Shown: positions 46,105-56,167, counted from the stretch's first letter. The stretch is 64,000 nucleotides of DNA from Opitutia bacterium (GCA_947449835.1 CANFSZ010000006.1:1-64000), one strand, 5' to 3'. Notes: a model not told the origin generated them from the letters alone. Program-made: numbers and translations.

Positions 46105-48723
46105 ATGATGGCCAAACCCCGCCGCCTCTCCACCGCCACGTTTCTCGTGGTCTTAGCCGCGACAGTCCCGATCACCTCCGCCGCGCCCGGCGACCCGCTC
46201 ACGCTGTGGTACGATCAACCGTCCGAGAAATGGACCGATGCGCTCCCGCTCGGCAACGGCCGCCTCGCCGCCATGGTTTATGGCGGTCCCCTCCGCGAAC
46301 ACCTCCAGCTCAACGAAGACACGCTCACCTCCGGCGAGCCCCCGGCCGATCTTCGCTCGCTCGATCTCACCCAAGATTTCGATCACGTCACCGCGCTCAT
46401 CAAAGCCGGCAAAAATGCCGAAGCCGATACCTACGTCACCAAAAACTGGCTCGGTCGTAACCAACAGTGCTACCAGCCGCTCGGCGATCTCTGGCTCGAT
46501 TTCAACGGCCACGGCGCGGTGACCGATTATCGCCGTTGGCTCGATCTCACCACCGCCACCGCCGGCGTGAGCTTTCGCCGCGACGGCGCGATGTTCACGC
46601 GGGAATACCTCGCCAGCGCGCCTGACCAAGTCATCGCACTCCGCCTCCGCACGGACCAACCCGGCACCCTCGCTTTCAAAACTTCGTTTTCATCCGTCCA
46701 TCCCTCCGCCAAATCCGCCAAGGCCGACGACGAGCTCATTTTTCGTGGCCAAGTCCCCGGATATGTCAGCCGCCGCGAGCTCAAGATAATCGAACAGTGG
46801 GGCGACCAACGCAAATACCCCGAGCTCTACCAAGCCGACGGCACACGCCGCCCTCACGCCGCCCAAGTCCTCTACGGCGCCGACATCGACGGCAAAGGCA
46901 CGTTCTTCGAAGCCCGCCTCACCATCCGCACCGATGGCAAACTCATCGTCGAGGCAGACTCCCTCCGCGTCGAGGGCGCCACCGAGGCCACGATCTTCGT
47001 CACCGCCGCCAGCAGTTTCAACGGCCCCGATAAAAGCCCCAGCCGCGAGGGCCTCGATCCTGCGTTGCGCACCACGCACGACCTGCGCGAAGCCGCCGCG
47101 CAATCCTACGCCACGCTCCGCGAACGCCACCTCGCCGATTACTCCGCGCTCTTTGATCGCGTAACGCTGCGCCTCGACGGCGACGTCGCCAAAAATCAAC
47201 TTCCCACCGACGCCCGAATCCCGGCCTTTCGCCAGACCGGCGACCCTGCCCTCGCCGCGCTTCTGTTTCACTACGGACGTTATCTCATGATCGCGGGCTC
47301 CCGCGTCGGCACCCAGCCGCTCAACCTCCAAGGCAAGTGGAACGACCTCGTCATCCCGCCTTGGGCCTCGAGCTACACGGTCAACATCAACGCCGAGATG
47401 AATTACTGGCCGGTCGAAACCACGAACCTCTCCGAACTCCACGAACCGTTTTTCCGTCTCATCCGCGAAACCGCAGCCAACGGCACGCGCACCGCCCGCG
47501 ACATGTATCACCGCCGCGGTTGGGTCGCGCACCACAACACGTCGCTCTGGCGCGATAGTTTTCCTGTCGACGGCACCGCCACCGCCGCTTTCTGGAACAT
47601 GGCGGCCGGCTGGTTTAGCTCGCACCTTTGGGAACATTGGCTGTTCACCGGCGACCGCGCCTTCCTCGCCGACGAAGCGTATCCGCTCCTGCGCGGCGCC
47701 GCCGAATTTTACGCTGATTGGCTCGTCCCCGACGAACGCGGTCAACTCGTGACCCCAGTCAGCACGTCGCCCGAAAATTCCTTCATCGGCCCCGACGGTA
47801 AAAAAGCCGCCGTCACCCAAGGCTCCACGATGGACATCGCGATCATCCGCGAAACCTTCACCCGCACGATCGCCGCCGCCGAACTACTGGGCCGCGACTC
47901 CACGCTCGTAACTGAACTGCGCGAAAAACTCAGCCGCCTCGCGCCCTACCGCGTCGGCGCCCGCGGCCAGCTCCAGGAATGGCGCACCGATTACGTCGAG
48001 GCCGAACCCAAACACCGTCACCTCTCGCACCTCTACGGTTTTCACCCCGGCAACCAGATAAACCCTGACGCCACGCCCGAACTTTTCCGCGCCGTCGCCC
48101 GCACGCTCGAGCTCCGCGGTGACGAAGCCACCGGCTGGTCAATGGGTTGGAAAATCAATCTGTGGGCCCGCCAACTCGACGGCGACCACGCCTACACGAT
48201 CATTAAAAATCTCTTCAATCTCGTCGGCACCTCCGAGACGTCTATGAAAGGCGGCGGCTTGTACCGCAACCTCTTCGATGCGCACTCGCCGTTTCAGATC
48301 GACGGCAACTTCGGCTACACCGCCGGTCTCGCGGAAATGCTCGTGCAAAGCCACGCCGGCGTCCTTCAGCTTCTGCCGGCGCTCCCGTCGGCGTGGCCGA
48401 GTGGCGCGGTTACAGGCCTCAAAGCCCGCGGCGGCTTCGAAATCGATCTCGCTTGGGCCGACGGCAAACTCACCCGCGCCGCGATTCGTTCCACACTCGG
48501 CGGCAACATGCGTCTCCGCACCGCCACGCCCGTCATCATCACTGACGCCCAACCCACGCTCGCCCGTGGCGTGAATCCCAACCCGTTTTTCGCCACGGTC
48601 GCCGCCGGCTCGCCCGAGATCGCCGCTGCGGCCGCGTTGCCCGTGGTCACGCTGCGTCCGACGGTGACCGTCGATTTTCCGACCAAGGCTGGCGTGACGT
48701 ACACGCTCACGCCCGCGCCTTGA
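46105..48723 (+). CDS. Glycoside hydrolase family 95 (alpha-L-fucosidase type), exported
   Basis: The 872-residue protein has a signal peptide ([21 protein letters not shown]), then [28 protein letters not shown] at the GH95 N-domain start. The catalytic (alpha/alpha)6 barrel contains [30 protein letters not shown] (the paired Asn residues of GH95), TSPENSF (acid Glu) and [20 protein letters not shown] (Asp). GH95 enzymes cleave alpha-1,2-L-fucose or L-galactose from plant and host glycans with inversion. It is not followed by transport genes, but other sugar-active genes lie downstream in the window. Confidence 0.93.
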   Translation: MMAKPRRLSTATFLVVLAATVPITSAAPGDPLTLWYDQPSEKWTDALPLGNGRLAAMVYGGPLREHLQLNEDTLTSGEPPADLRSLDLTQDFDHVTALIKAGKNAEADTYVTKNWLGRNQQCYQPLGDLWLDFNGHGAVTDYRRWLDLTTATAGVSFRRDGAMFTREYLASAPDQVIALRLRTDQPGTLAFKTSFSSVHPSAKSAKADDELIFRGQVPGYVSRRELKIIEQWGDQRKYPELYQADGTRRPHAAQVLYGADIDGKGTFFEARLTIRTDGKLIVEADSLRVEGATEATIFVTAASSFNGPDKSPSREGLDPALRTTHDLREAAAQSYATLRERHLADYSALFDRVTLRLDGDVAKNQLPTDARIPAFRQTGDPALAALLFHYGRYLMIAGSRVGTQPLNLQGKWNDLVIPPWASSYTVNINAEMNYWPVETTNLSELHEPFFRLIRETAANGTRTARDMYHRRGWVAHHNTSLWRDSFPVDGTATAAFWNMAAGWFSSHLWEHWLFTGDRAFLADEAYPLLRGAAEFYADWLVPDERGQLVTPVSTSPENSFIGPDGKKAAVTQGSTMDIAIIRETFTRTIAAAELLGRDSTLVTELREKLSRLAPYRVGARGQLQEWRTDYVEAEPKHRHLSHLYGFHPGNQINPDATPELFRAVARTLELRGDEATGWSMGWKINLWARQLDGDHAYTIIKNLFNLVGTSETSMKGGGLYRNLFDAHSPFQIDGNFGYTAGLAEMLVQSHAGVLQLLPALPSAWPSGAVTGLKARGGFEIDLAWADGKLTRAAIRSTLGGNMRLRTATPVIITDAQPTLARGVNPNPFFATVAAGSPEIAAAAALPVVTLRPTVTVDFPTKAGVTYTLTPAP

Positions 48724-49590
48724 TCAGCGCTTTTTAAGCAACTGCGCGCGGGCGGATTCGAGTCGCGCGCGCTCTTTTTCTGTGAGACTGCCGATGCCCG
48801 ACTGCGCGATTTTATCGAGGAGCGCGTCCACTTCGCTCGTGGCCGTCTGATCGAGCACGCGTGGGCGCACGGGCTCGACGCGGTTGGGCTCCACCTTGCG
48901 CACGGGATCGGGCACCACGCGCAGCTGGGGCTTTTTGCGCCCGAATGAAATTTTCGGCCAACGGATCGCGGGCAAGGTCAGTCGGCCTTGTTTCCAACGT
49001 ACAAACGCGAGCGCCCAACCCGTCGTCGCCCAAAGCATGATTAAGTGCGACGCATCGCGCGCCGCGAGCGCCATGAGCGAATAAAGCCCGACGAGAATCG
49101 CCGCCACCCAGCCCGCTTTGAGATTAAAAAAGGTAGGCATTTCCGGGTAGATCGCGGCAAAAGCCACAAACAACGCGAGTGCGCCCGCTCCGCCCGACCA
49201 CGACGCCGGCAGCCACGTCCCGACCACCGTAAAAATTAGCGGCGTCACCAAGTACACTCCGGCGTAAAGACTCAGAAACGAGCGGCGCCCAAACACGCGT
49301 TCCACTTCACGCCCGAACCACACGATCATAAACATATCGACCACGAAGCTCAGACTCGGCGGATTCACGAAGCCATACGTGACGATGCGCCAAACTTCCC
49401 CGTGTAGCACCGCGGCGCTGTTAAACGGCAACCACCCCAAAAGCGCCGTCAGGCCCAAGGCGGTAAAAAGCGTCGTCACCAACATCGACGCGACAAAAAC
49501 CGCCACGATCAAGTGCGCCGCAAAAACAGGATAACCGCGCACCCAAGTCACAGGCTGATGGTCGTCGCGAGCTTCGTAGGGATTAAACAT
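48724..49590 (-). CDS. Rhomboid-fold membrane protein lacking the catalytic dyad
   Basis: The 288-residue protein has six membrane segments in rhomboid order (HLIVAVFVASMLVTTLF; WRIVTYGFVNPPSLSFVVDMFMIVWFGREVERVFG; LSLYAGVYLVTPLIF; ALFVAFAAIYPE). Where rhomboids have GxSG the sequence is GGAGALALF (Ser replaced by Ala), and where HLGG is expected it reads HLIMLWATTG, so the catalytic His also seems lost. It would be a pseudoprotease. A charged C-terminal tail with SEVDALLDKIAQSGIGSLTEKERARLESARAQL resembles the tail of Bacteroidota/Verrucomicrobiota rhomboid-family proteins. Loss of function is inferred by eye alignment. Confidence 0.8.
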   Translation of the reverse strand: MFNPYEARDDHQPVTWVRGYPVFAAHLIVAVFVASMLVTTLFTALGLTALLGWLPFNSAAVLHGEVWRIVTYGFVNPPSLSFVVDMFMIVWFGREVERVFGRRSFLSLYAGVYLVTPLIFTVVGTWLPASWSGGAGALALFVAFAAIYPEMPTFFNLKAGWVAAILVGLYSLMALAARDASHLIMLWATTGWALAFVRWKQGRLTLPAIRWPKISFGRKKPQLRVVPDPVRKVEPNRVEPVRPRVLDQTATSEVDALLDKIAQSGIGSLTEKERARLESARAQLLKKR

Positions 49591-49695
49591 GGCCGAGAAA
49601 TAAAAACCTGTTCGCGCCTAACACGCACGGCAAGCCGCGAGCAACCTGAGTTCGAGCGACCTGGATAGATCGCGATCGCGCCGTGCATCCAGCGC

Positions 49696-49733
49696 CCCGC
49701 CCTGAGTCCTCGCCGATCAGTGCGGGCTTTTTC
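49696..49733. terminator. Hairpin between engB and the rhomboid-fold gene
   Basis: CCCGCCCTGA pairs with TCAGTGCGGG (one mismatch in 10 bp) and is followed by CTTTTTC on the plus strand. Both flanking genes are on the minus strand, so the T run is on the wrong side for engB; its role is uncertain. Confidence 0.3.
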
Positions 49734-50331
49734 AACCCTGCGTCGTGAGATAGGCCTCGATCGCCTTAAGAATTTCCATCCGCCCGCTCTTGGTTTTCGA
49801 GGAGCTCACGATGAACGGCGGCGGCTCTTCGCGCCAGGTCGTAAGTTTCGCCATGAAAACTTTTACGTTGGCCGCCGTCTGGGTCGCGGATTGTTTGTCC
49901 GCCTTCGTGAAAACGAGCGTGCACGGCGTGCGGCAACTCCCGAGCCAACGCAGAAACTCCACGTCGATCTCCTGCGGCGGCAAACGCGAGTCGATGAGCA
50001 CGAACACGCAGCGAAGATTTTCCCGCTGCTCGAGATAATCCGCCACGGCCTCGTTGAAACCGAAACGGGCCTGCTTGGAGACGTTCGCGTAGCCGTAGCC
50101 CGGCAAATCCACGAGGCACCACGAGCCGTTCATGATGAAAAAATTGATCAACTTCGTCTTGCCCGGCGTATCGGAGACCATCGCTAAATCGCGTTTCTCC
50201 GCGAGGAGGTTGATGAGCGAGGATTTGCCGACGTTTGAGCGACCGATGAAAGCAAACTCCGGCCGGTTCCAATTGGGACACGACTTCAGGTCGGGCTTAC
50301 TGACTTCGAATACGGCGGATTTGATTTTCAT
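49732..50331 (-). CDS. engB: Ribosome-assembly GTPase EngB/YsxC
   Basis: From ATG 50331 (MKIKSAVFEVSKPDLKSCP) the protein has 199 residues. The G motifs are G1 GRSNVGKS (30-37), G2 around SDTPGKTKLINFF, G3 DLPGYGYA and G4 TKAD, all characteristic of EngB. It acts in maturation of the large ribosomal subunit. Twenty-one upstream codons are open, but the family start is MK-hydrophobic as chosen. Confidence 0.95.
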   Translation of the reverse strand: MKIKSAVFEVSKPDLKSCPNWNRPEFAFIGRSNVGKSSLINLLAEKRDLAMVSDTPGKTKLINFFIMNGSWCLVDLPGYGYANVSKQARFGFNEAVADYLEQRENLRCVFVLIDSRLPPQEIDVEFLRWLGSCRTPCTLVFTKADKQSATQTAANVKVFMAKLTTWREEPPPFIVSSSKTKSGRMEILKAIEAYLTTQG

Positions 50332-50460
50332 GGGTGCAAGCGGGCTGGAGAGCCGCGCGAAGCGAACACTGTCCGCGAATTCCCCGCCGGTCACGACTGC
50401 ATTCTTTTCATGCCAACACCGACGGATCGGCTGCTAACTTTTCCCAACACACTGCGCCCT

Positions 50461-51339
50461 TCAATGGGCTCCGCGGTAATTTTTCTCTCCAGCCGCGATG
50501 CGCACGGGAAACCGATTCTCGGGCGGCGGCAAGGGACACGTTGCAAAGGGCGTAAACGCACACGGCGGATTCTCCGCGCGGTTGAAATCGAGCACGATTT
50601 TGCCGTCCCGCGGACGTTCGGCGTACAAAAACCGCGCCGCCGCATACGTCTCCTCGCCGCTTGTCGCATCCGAGATCACAAAAAAGAGCGGTTCGCCCGC
50701 GCCTTCGTCGATTGGGAGTAATTCATAGGTGCGGCCCTCGCGCGTAAACACCGCCTTACCCGGCACCTGCGCCGGCGCGGTCTGACCCAGTCTATTCGTG
50801 ATCGGCACTTAGCGCGGTTCCGCAAAAGCGACCCACTGCGCCTCAATGCGCCAGCTCGCATCCACCGGAAAATAATCGAGCCCGACAAAGTCCCGCCGCC
50901 GCGCCGACGCACTGTCCTTCACCCGTAGGCCGATCTTGTCGCCCCGCTTGATCACCAAAAAACTGACAGTGCCCGCCGCCACGAGTGTCGGTTGCGCGGT
51001 GCCGTAGTTCAGTTCGCCCGTCCGCACCGTTTGGCCTTGGATCGTCGCAGCCACCTCGTCCGCGAGTTGCACCGTCACCCGACCGTCCGGCCCGAGATTC
51101 ACGCGGCCAAAATGCGCCGGCCCCGCCGCGAACCGCAGGGTGTTATCCGGCGCAGAGCCCACGGTGTTTTCACCCGGACTTAACCAATGCAGCCCGATCA
51201 ACTTGAGCCAACCGTCGGACGCGGTGAGGCGTTGCCCGCTCTCCGTGCGGGCTTGTTCCAATCCAAAAGAGGATACTTCCGTCGCGCTGATACGGACGGC
51301 CAAGCACGTGAAGAGTACAAGGGTCGACAGGCGCATCAT
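50461..51339 (-). pseudogene. DUF1684 protein gene interrupted by an in-frame TAA
   Basis: Two adjacent pieces in one frame make a complete DUF1684 protein. The first (ATG 51339, MMRLSTLVLFTCLAVRISATEV, signal peptide) contains DGWLKLIGLHWLSPGENTVGSAPDN and ends FAEPR before TAA at 50809-50811. The second continues VPITNRLGQTAPAQVPGKAVF and carries the family core DFNRAENPPCAFTPFATCPLPPPENRFPVRIAAGEKNY. One A-to-T change of a Lys codon (AAA) would explain the stop. No indel is needed. The second piece has a GTG directly after the stop, so re-initiation is conceivable, but the first piece alone lacks the conserved core. Confidence 0.85.
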
Positions 51340-51368
51340 CCGCAATGCCGCCCAATCTCCGCGCGCCG

Positions 51369-51680
51369 TCAACAGTTCAACCGGACCGTCTCGCGCACCT
51401 GCGCAACGATCGCCAACGAATGCAAGCGCGCCGCTCGTTCGTTGATCGCCGCGCTCACTAATATCAAGCCGCCCGCCCCGACGCAGATCATCATCATGCC
51501 CGCCGCTACATACCCGATTACCACTGCCGTCGCCGCACTCGCGATGCCAGGCATGTTGTGGTGCTCCGCCAGCCAATAGCGCCGGCAGCCCAAACGTTCA
51601 GCGTGCTGCGCAAGCTCACGGTTGAAGTGCAACGTATCAACCAACGTCGCACTAGGGACGACGTTGAAAAGATCTAGCAC
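51369..51680 (-). pseudogene. Truncated luciferase-like monooxygenase remnant
   Basis: The 103-codon frame matches only the N-terminal part of LLM-class flavin monooxygenases (MsnO8 type): ELAQHAERLGCRRYWLAEHHNMPGIASAATAVVIGYVAAG, then MMMICVGAGG, where intact members read TSTIRVGAGG. Immediately after this the sequence becomes unrelated and stops, whereas family members have about 330 residues. The rest of the gene is absent; the DUF1684 pseudogene begins 29 bases further along. Confidence 0.85.
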
Positions 51681-51764
51681 GAAAACGGAATCATAAACCT
51701 ATGCCGTGTAATTCCGGAGGGATATCCACCGTCGTCAAAGTACGGCGCCCCTCGCTGGCGCGGT

Positions 51765-52550
51765 CTACTTACCCGCCGGCTTCGTCGGCTCCACCACGAT
51801 CGGCGTGCCGATCTTCACGGAGCCCTCGGGCAACGGCTTAAAAACATCCACTTCGGGACCATCGACCGCCCGATCAAAATAGGGCCCGCCCGCGGCGAGC
51901 ATGTCGCGGCAGATCGTGTTTAGGTCACGATTATCGGGATCATCGACGTTCATCAATGCGACCCACATGACCCGCGGTTTCTCCTGCGGACTCGTGGGAT
52001 ATTTCCAAGCTTTCACTTCGATGTAGAGTTTTTCGTAGGACGCTTTTTGGAGCTTCCCTTCGTAGCCCACGGTTTTTTGTCGCATCAACTGCAAGAAACC
52101 GAGCCCGCTCGCGGTGACCGAAGCCAAGCCCGTTTCGGGGTTATCCAGCACCTGATCGCCGCCCAAGTAAGGATTCGGCAACATCCCGTGGCCAAACTCA
52201 GCCGTGATCACGATCTCGGGCTTTTGCTTGGGCTGGGTACGCCGAAAACCCTGTGAATCGAGTTGTTGAGCGATCTCGCGCGCGATCATTTCCGGATCTA
52301 CGGGCCGCACGAGCGGCTGATCGTTTGGCCGGAGCTGCACTTGCAAAATCGCATAGAGCCGCGGCCGCGGCGCGGGCGACTGGCCTTTAATTTTCTTTTC
52401 AAATTTAGCATCGGGATCGACCTGCGTGCGTACGCCTACATCAAGCTCGCCGGTGTTTTGTTGCGCCAGCAGACTCTGGCCTATGAGCGCGCTCGCCGCA
52501 AAAATCACGACTCCAGTCCAAGAGCGAAAAAAACGCTGAACGCACTTCAT
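51765..52550 (-). CDS. Exported protein of unknown function
   Basis: The 261-residue protein has a signal peptide (FRSWTGVVIFAASALIGQSLLA, cut after about residue 29) and a soluble beta-rich domain (PRPRLYAILQVQLRPNDQPLVRPVDPEMIAREIAQQLDSQGFRRTQPKQKPEIVITAEFGHGMLP...). The pattern of a helix EMIAREIAQQLDSQGFR followed by a beta strand is reminiscent of DUF4136-type lipoproteins, but no lipobox is seen and I do not assign it. It is divergent from the DUF3826 gene by 142 bases. Confidence 0.75.
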   Translation of the reverse strand: MKCVQRFFRSWTGVVIFAASALIGQSLLAQQNTGELDVGVRTQVDPDAKFEKKIKGQSPAPRPRLYAILQVQLRPNDQPLVRPVDPEMIAREIAQQLDSQGFRRTQPKQKPEIVITAEFGHGMLPNPYLGGDQVLDNPETGLASVTASGLGFLQLMRQKTVGYEGKLQKASYEKLYIEVKAWKYPTSPQEKPRVMWVALMNVDDPDNRDLNTICRDMLAAGGPYFDRAVDGPEVDVFKPLPEGSVKIGTPIVVEPTKPAGK

Positions 52551-52692
52551 ATTTTTAGTAAGTCAGTATTCAGCCCAAAATCTATCTCATTTCGCGCTTA
52601 CCAAAAAAACTCCACTCACGACACGATAAATCATTCTCGCCAACGATCCGTTACACCGCGGCGCTCGTCTTACGCCACACGCCAAACATCCC

Positions 52693-53397
52693 ATGCGCCT
52701 CATTCTCGCCGCACTCGTCTCTTTCGCGCTCAGCCAACACGCCGCCGCCCAAAATCCCGCGACCCTCCCCGCCGGCGCGGAGGCTCGCGCCAAATCCGAT
52801 ATCGAGGCCGATAAAAAAACCGCCGGCTGGGCCGACTCCCTCGCGCTCAACGACCCCGCTAAAACCGCCCGCGTCGCCGCCGTGATCAGCACCCACCTGC
52901 GCGCCATCCGCGACTGGCACAACGCCCACCCACCGTCGACCGTGCCCGCCGGCATCAACCCCGTCACCGGCCTGCCCCTCAGCGAACTCGACCGCCAAGT
53001 CATCGCCAATTCCGCCCAGCCCAAATCCTATCACGCCGACCTCATGACCGGCCTGCGCCGCGAGCTCACCGAAGCCCAAGTCGAGGCCGTCCTCGACAAA
53101 TACACCGTCGGCAAAGTCGCCTTCACCCTGAAAGGCTACCAAGCCATCGTGCCCGACCTCACCGCAGCCGAAACCACCACAATACTCGAATACCTGAAGG
53201 AAGCCCGCGAACGCGCGATCGACTTCAAAAACATGAACCAGATCTCAGTGATTTTTGAGATCTACAAAACCAAGTCCGAGCAATTTCTCATCAGCAACGG
53301 CCGCAACTGGCGCGCGCTCTACAAATCCTACACCGACAACCTCAAAGCTAAAAAAGCCGCCGACGCCGCCGCAAAGGCTATCGCCACACAGCGCTGA
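52693..53397 (+). CDS. DUF3826 exported protein
   Basis: The 234-residue protein has a signal peptide (MRLILAALVSFALSQHAAA) and the DUF3826 pattern: KTAGWADSLALNDPAKTARVAAVISTHLRAIRDWHN, DRQVIANSAQPKSYHADLMTGLRRELTEAQVEAVLDKYTVGKVAFTLKGYQAIVPDLTAAE and EARERAIDFKNMNQISVIFEIYKTKSEQFLISNGRNWRALYKSY. DUF3826 genes usually occur in pectin and rhamnogalacturonan utilisation loci, and a GH28 gene converges with it here. The molecular function is unknown. Confidence 0.88.
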   Translation: MRLILAALVSFALSQHAAAQNPATLPAGAEARAKSDIEADKKTAGWADSLALNDPAKTARVAAVISTHLRAIRDWHNAHPPSTVPAGINPVTGLPLSELDRQVIANSAQPKSYHADLMTGLRRELTEAQVEAVLDKYTVGKVAFTLKGYQAIVPDLTAAETTTILEYLKEARERAIDFKNMNQISVIFEIYKTKSEQFLISNGRNWRALYKSYTDNLKAKKAADAAAKAIATQR

Positions 53398-53469
53398 GGC
53401 GCCGCAACCCAGACCCGCGTGCGCCGACGCACCCGTATCGAAAAAGAGCTCACCTACCCGAATCCTCGC

Positions 53470-54753
53470 TCATCTCTGCGACGCCACCGGCCACGCGTAA
53501 GGCTGGCCGTTCACGACGACATTTTTGAGCGTGACGTTTTTGACTACGCCGAGCGCCAGTTTCTCGTCGTCCAACTTGAGGGTGATATTTTCCAGCGTGA
53601 AATCGCGGATCGTGTCGCCGGGATTACCGCGCAACGAACCGAGCGTGCGGTAATCGCCCGAGATGTTTTTGATCGTAATATTTTCCACGGTGCGACTCGG
53701 CGCCGGTTGGCCCTTGAGATCAAAAAATTGCGTCCACGGCGCGACTTGAAAAACCCGGCCGGTGCCGCTGAGTTTGATTCCGTCGATCACGATATCCGAG
53801 TAATGCTGGGGCGTGTCCGGGCGCAGCTTGAGCGTTAGCAAATTCGTGCGGCCCGCGACGGTGCAATGGCGCACGCGCACGTGGCGCACGATCGTCGCTT
53901 CGCTGCCGCAGGTGATCACGCCGTTGCCGTCACCGAACTCGCAGTTTTCGACCAAAATATTTTCCACCGGCGGGCTATCCATGTCTTGGTCGGCGAGCGG
54001 CCCTTTGCTGCCCTTGAGCGCGATATTGTCGTCGTTTACCGCGATGAAGCATGTGCGCACGGTGACGTTGCGACTGCTGTCGATGTCGATGCCGTCGGTG
54101 CTCGGCCCCAAAATAGATCCCGACGTCGGCGCGGTGATGCGCAGCCCTTCGATCACGACGCCGTCGCAGCGGTAAAGATGCAGATTCCAAAACCCCGAGT
54201 CCTGCAACGCGAGCCCCTCGACGCGCACATCTTTGCAACGGTCGATAAACATCAACCGCGGACGCTCCACTTCCAGGTTGGTGCAACGCGGGTTTTCTTT
54301 GCGCCGCTGCCAAAACGCCGCCCAAAACAGAATGCCGTTGCCGTCGATCTTGCCTTTACCGCCGATGCGCACGCGGTCCATGTGCTGGGCATTAACGAGC
54401 GCCAGGCGCCAAGGCTCGAAGTGGCCCTCGATGCGCGTCTCACGTTTTGGGTAATCTTCGATCCGATTCGAGCCGAGCAAGACCGCACCTTCGTCGAGCG
54501 TGAGCGCGACGCCGTTTTTCAAGAAAATCGAACCGCTCCGAAACGTCCCTTTTGGAATCACTACCACGCCGCCACCCACCGCCGCCGCGTCGATCGCCTG
54601 CTGGATCGCCGCCGTGTTGATCGTCTTCGCATCCGCCACCGCGCCGAAATCGGAAATCACGAAACGTTTCGCCGCCATCTCGGCGGCGGCGCGCAAGCTG
54701 GAGAACGTCACCATGAACATCATGAGCGCCGCGCGGAAAATGTGTGAGTGCAT
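53470..54753 (-). CDS. Glycoside hydrolase family 28 (polygalacturonase type), exported
   Basis: From ATG 54753 (MHSHIFRAALMMFMVTFSSLRAAAE) the protein has 427 residues with a signal peptide. The right-handed beta-helix starts with FVISDFGAVADAKTINTAAIQQAIDAA, and GH28 landmarks are seen as SGSILGPSTDGIDIDSS (first catalytic Asp), AVNDDNIALKG (Asp pair), VITCGSEATIVRHVRV (the usual GHG/GSE turn) and LLTLKLRPD (RIK equivalent). GH28 enzymes hydrolyse pectic polygalacturonan or rhamnogalacturonan. The DUF3826 gene converges on it. Confidence 0.9.
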   Translation of the reverse strand: MHSHIFRAALMMFMVTFSSLRAAAEMAAKRFVISDFGAVADAKTINTAAIQQAIDAAAVGGGVVVIPKGTFRSGSIFLKNGVALTLDEGAVLLGSNRIEDYPKRETRIEGHFEPWRLALVNAQHMDRVRIGGKGKIDGNGILFWAAFWQRRKENPRCTNLEVERPRLMFIDRCKDVRVEGLALQDSGFWNLHLYRCDGVVIEGLRITAPTSGSILGPSTDGIDIDSSRNVTVRTCFIAVNDDNIALKGSKGPLADQDMDSPPVENILVENCEFGDGNGVITCGSEATIVRHVRVRHCTVAGRTNLLTLKLRPDTPQHYSDIVIDGIKLSGTGRVFQVAPWTQFFDLKGQPAPSRTVENITIKNISGDYRTLGSLRGNPGDTIRDFTLENITLKLDDEKLALGVVKNVTLKNVVVNGQPYAWPVASQR

Positions 54754-54893
54754 GAGACAAAGGCTCGCGCAGCACACCGCCGAATTCAAATCCCGACACT
54801 CACGTTCCGCACGCCTTTCACGGGACAGTCTGAATTTCTGCCCTTTATCTTTCGCGCCTGCTACAACCTTCACGTCTTAAAAGAGGCAGCAGT

Positions 54894-55526
54894 TCAAATC
54901 GCTTCCGATTCCACCACGCGCACGCCCGACTGCGCCGTCCGCACCGCGGCCAACAAACGCGCCGCGATCCGCTCCGACGGCGCGATCCGATACCGCCGCG
55001 GCAGCACCGGCGCCAACAACGCAACTACCATCAACCCGAACGCCTCCGCCCTCCGTTGCTCCTCACGTTTGCCGCCGATCAACGCAGGCCGCACGAGCGT
55101 CAGCGACGCAAAACCCTCCGCCGCCAAGTCGCGCTCGATTTCACCCTTCGTCCGCAGATAAAAATTCCCCGAGCTCGCCTTCGCCCCGAGCGACGACGTG
55201 AGCGCAAATACCTCTGCCCCGTGCGCCCGCGCCCGCCGCGCCACCGCCAGCACATAATCATGATCGACCTTACGAAACGCCGCCCGCGAACCGGCTTGGC
55301 GCATCGTCGTCCCGAGCGCGCAGATCACCGCATCGACGTTCCACCAAGAAGCATCCGTCGGCAGCGCGGCGAAATCCACCACGTGATTTTCCAAGCGCAG
55401 ATGCCGCAGCTCCAACGGCCGGCGCGTCAAAGCGATCACTCGCTCAATCGTCTGATCCGCGAGCGCTAGCCGCACCACTTCGCGCCCCACCAAACCCGTA
55501 GCCCCGACGAGCAAAAGTGTCTTCAT
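54894..55526 (-). CDS. NAD(P)H-binding short-chain reductase-like protein (HTATIP2 type)
   Basis: From ATG 55526 (MKTLLLVGATGLVGREVVRLAL) the protein has 210 residues. The glycine motif GATGLVG binds NAD(P), and VDAVICALGTTMRQAGSRAAFRKVDHDYVLAVARRARAHGAEVFALTSSLGA plus YLRTKGEIERDLAAEGFASLTLVRPALIGG is the pattern of atypical SDR proteins like HTATIP2/YwnB. The catalytic Tyr/Lys appear in FYLRTKGE. The substrate is unknown. Confidence 0.85.
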   Translation of the reverse strand: MKTLLLVGATGLVGREVVRLALADQTIERVIALTRRPLELRHLRLENHVVDFAALPTDASWWNVDAVICALGTTMRQAGSRAAFRKVDHDYVLAVARRARAHGAEVFALTSSLGAKASSGNFYLRTKGEIERDLAAEGFASLTLVRPALIGGKREEQRRAEAFGLMVVALLAPVLPRRYRIAPSERIAARLLAAVRTAQSGVRVVESEAI

Positions 55527-55651
55527 GAACCCTACCCGAACACAAATCCGCGCACCCGCCAACTCCCGCAAACTCAGCTCAGTCAATATACTCAAAAAAT
55601 CCGACCGACCGATGGAACTACCCGCAGCTTATCGCCGTCTAAATTAGCGCG

Positions 55652-56167
55652 ATGAAACCCTCACTTCCTCTTTTCGGCGTACTTTGCGTCGCCACGTTTC
55701 TCACCGGCTGTGTCGGGGTCGGACCCAACACCCAACAAGGCGCCGTCGGCGGAGCGGCCGTGGGCGCCCTAGCCGGCGCCATCATCGGCAACAACAGCGG
55801 CCACCGTAACGCCGCGAGTGGAGCGGTCATCGGCGGTATCGCGGGCGCCGCCCTCGGCGGTACGATTGGCAACAGCCTCGATCACCAACGCGGCACGCTT
55901 TACACCTCGGAAAAACAAGCGACTACCCAAGTCGTCGTCGCACAACCGCCAACGACGCCACCGCCACCCGCACGCGTAAACATGCCCCGGCCGACCAGCC
56001 GCAATGCCATTTGGGTCGAAGGCCATTGGCTCTACGATGGCCGCGGCGCCTGTGTCTGGATTCCGGGCTCTTGGGTCACACCGCCACCGCGTTATCGTTA
56101 CTATGTCGCCCCGCATTGGAGTCGGCATGATCGCGGCTACGTTTACGTGCAGGGGTATTGGCGTTGA
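55652..56167 (+). CDS. Glycine-zipper lipoprotein with W-rich repeats
   Basis: The 171-residue protein has lipobox LTGC (lipid Cys at residue 20), a glycine zipper (GAVGGAAVGALAGAIIGNN; SGAVIGGIAGAALGGTIGN) and a C-terminal block of short Trp motifs (WVEGHW, WIPGSW, APHW, VQGYW) like YXWGXW repeats. It belongs to a class of outer-membrane-associated small lipoproteins with no settled role. The DUF3300 gene follows on the same strand after 106 bases. Confidence 0.85.
   Translation: MKPSLPLFGVLCVATFLTGCVGVGPNTQQGAVGGAAVGALAGAIIGNNSGHRNAASGAVIGGIAGAALGGTIGNSLDHQRGTLYTSEKQATTQVVVAQPPTTPPPPARVNMPRPTSRNAIWVEGHWLYDGRGACVWIPGSWVTPPPRYRYYVAPHWSRHDRGYVYVQGYWR

Noticed and set aside
46690-47820. 376-codon minus-strand frame inside the GH95 gene
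   Set aside because: Shadow frame without motifs; GH95 is complete on the other strand.
53866-54747. 293-codon plus-strand frame opposite the GH28 gene
   Set aside because: Composition is His/Arg/Val-rich and motif-free; the GH28 beta-helix is unambiguous on the minus strand.
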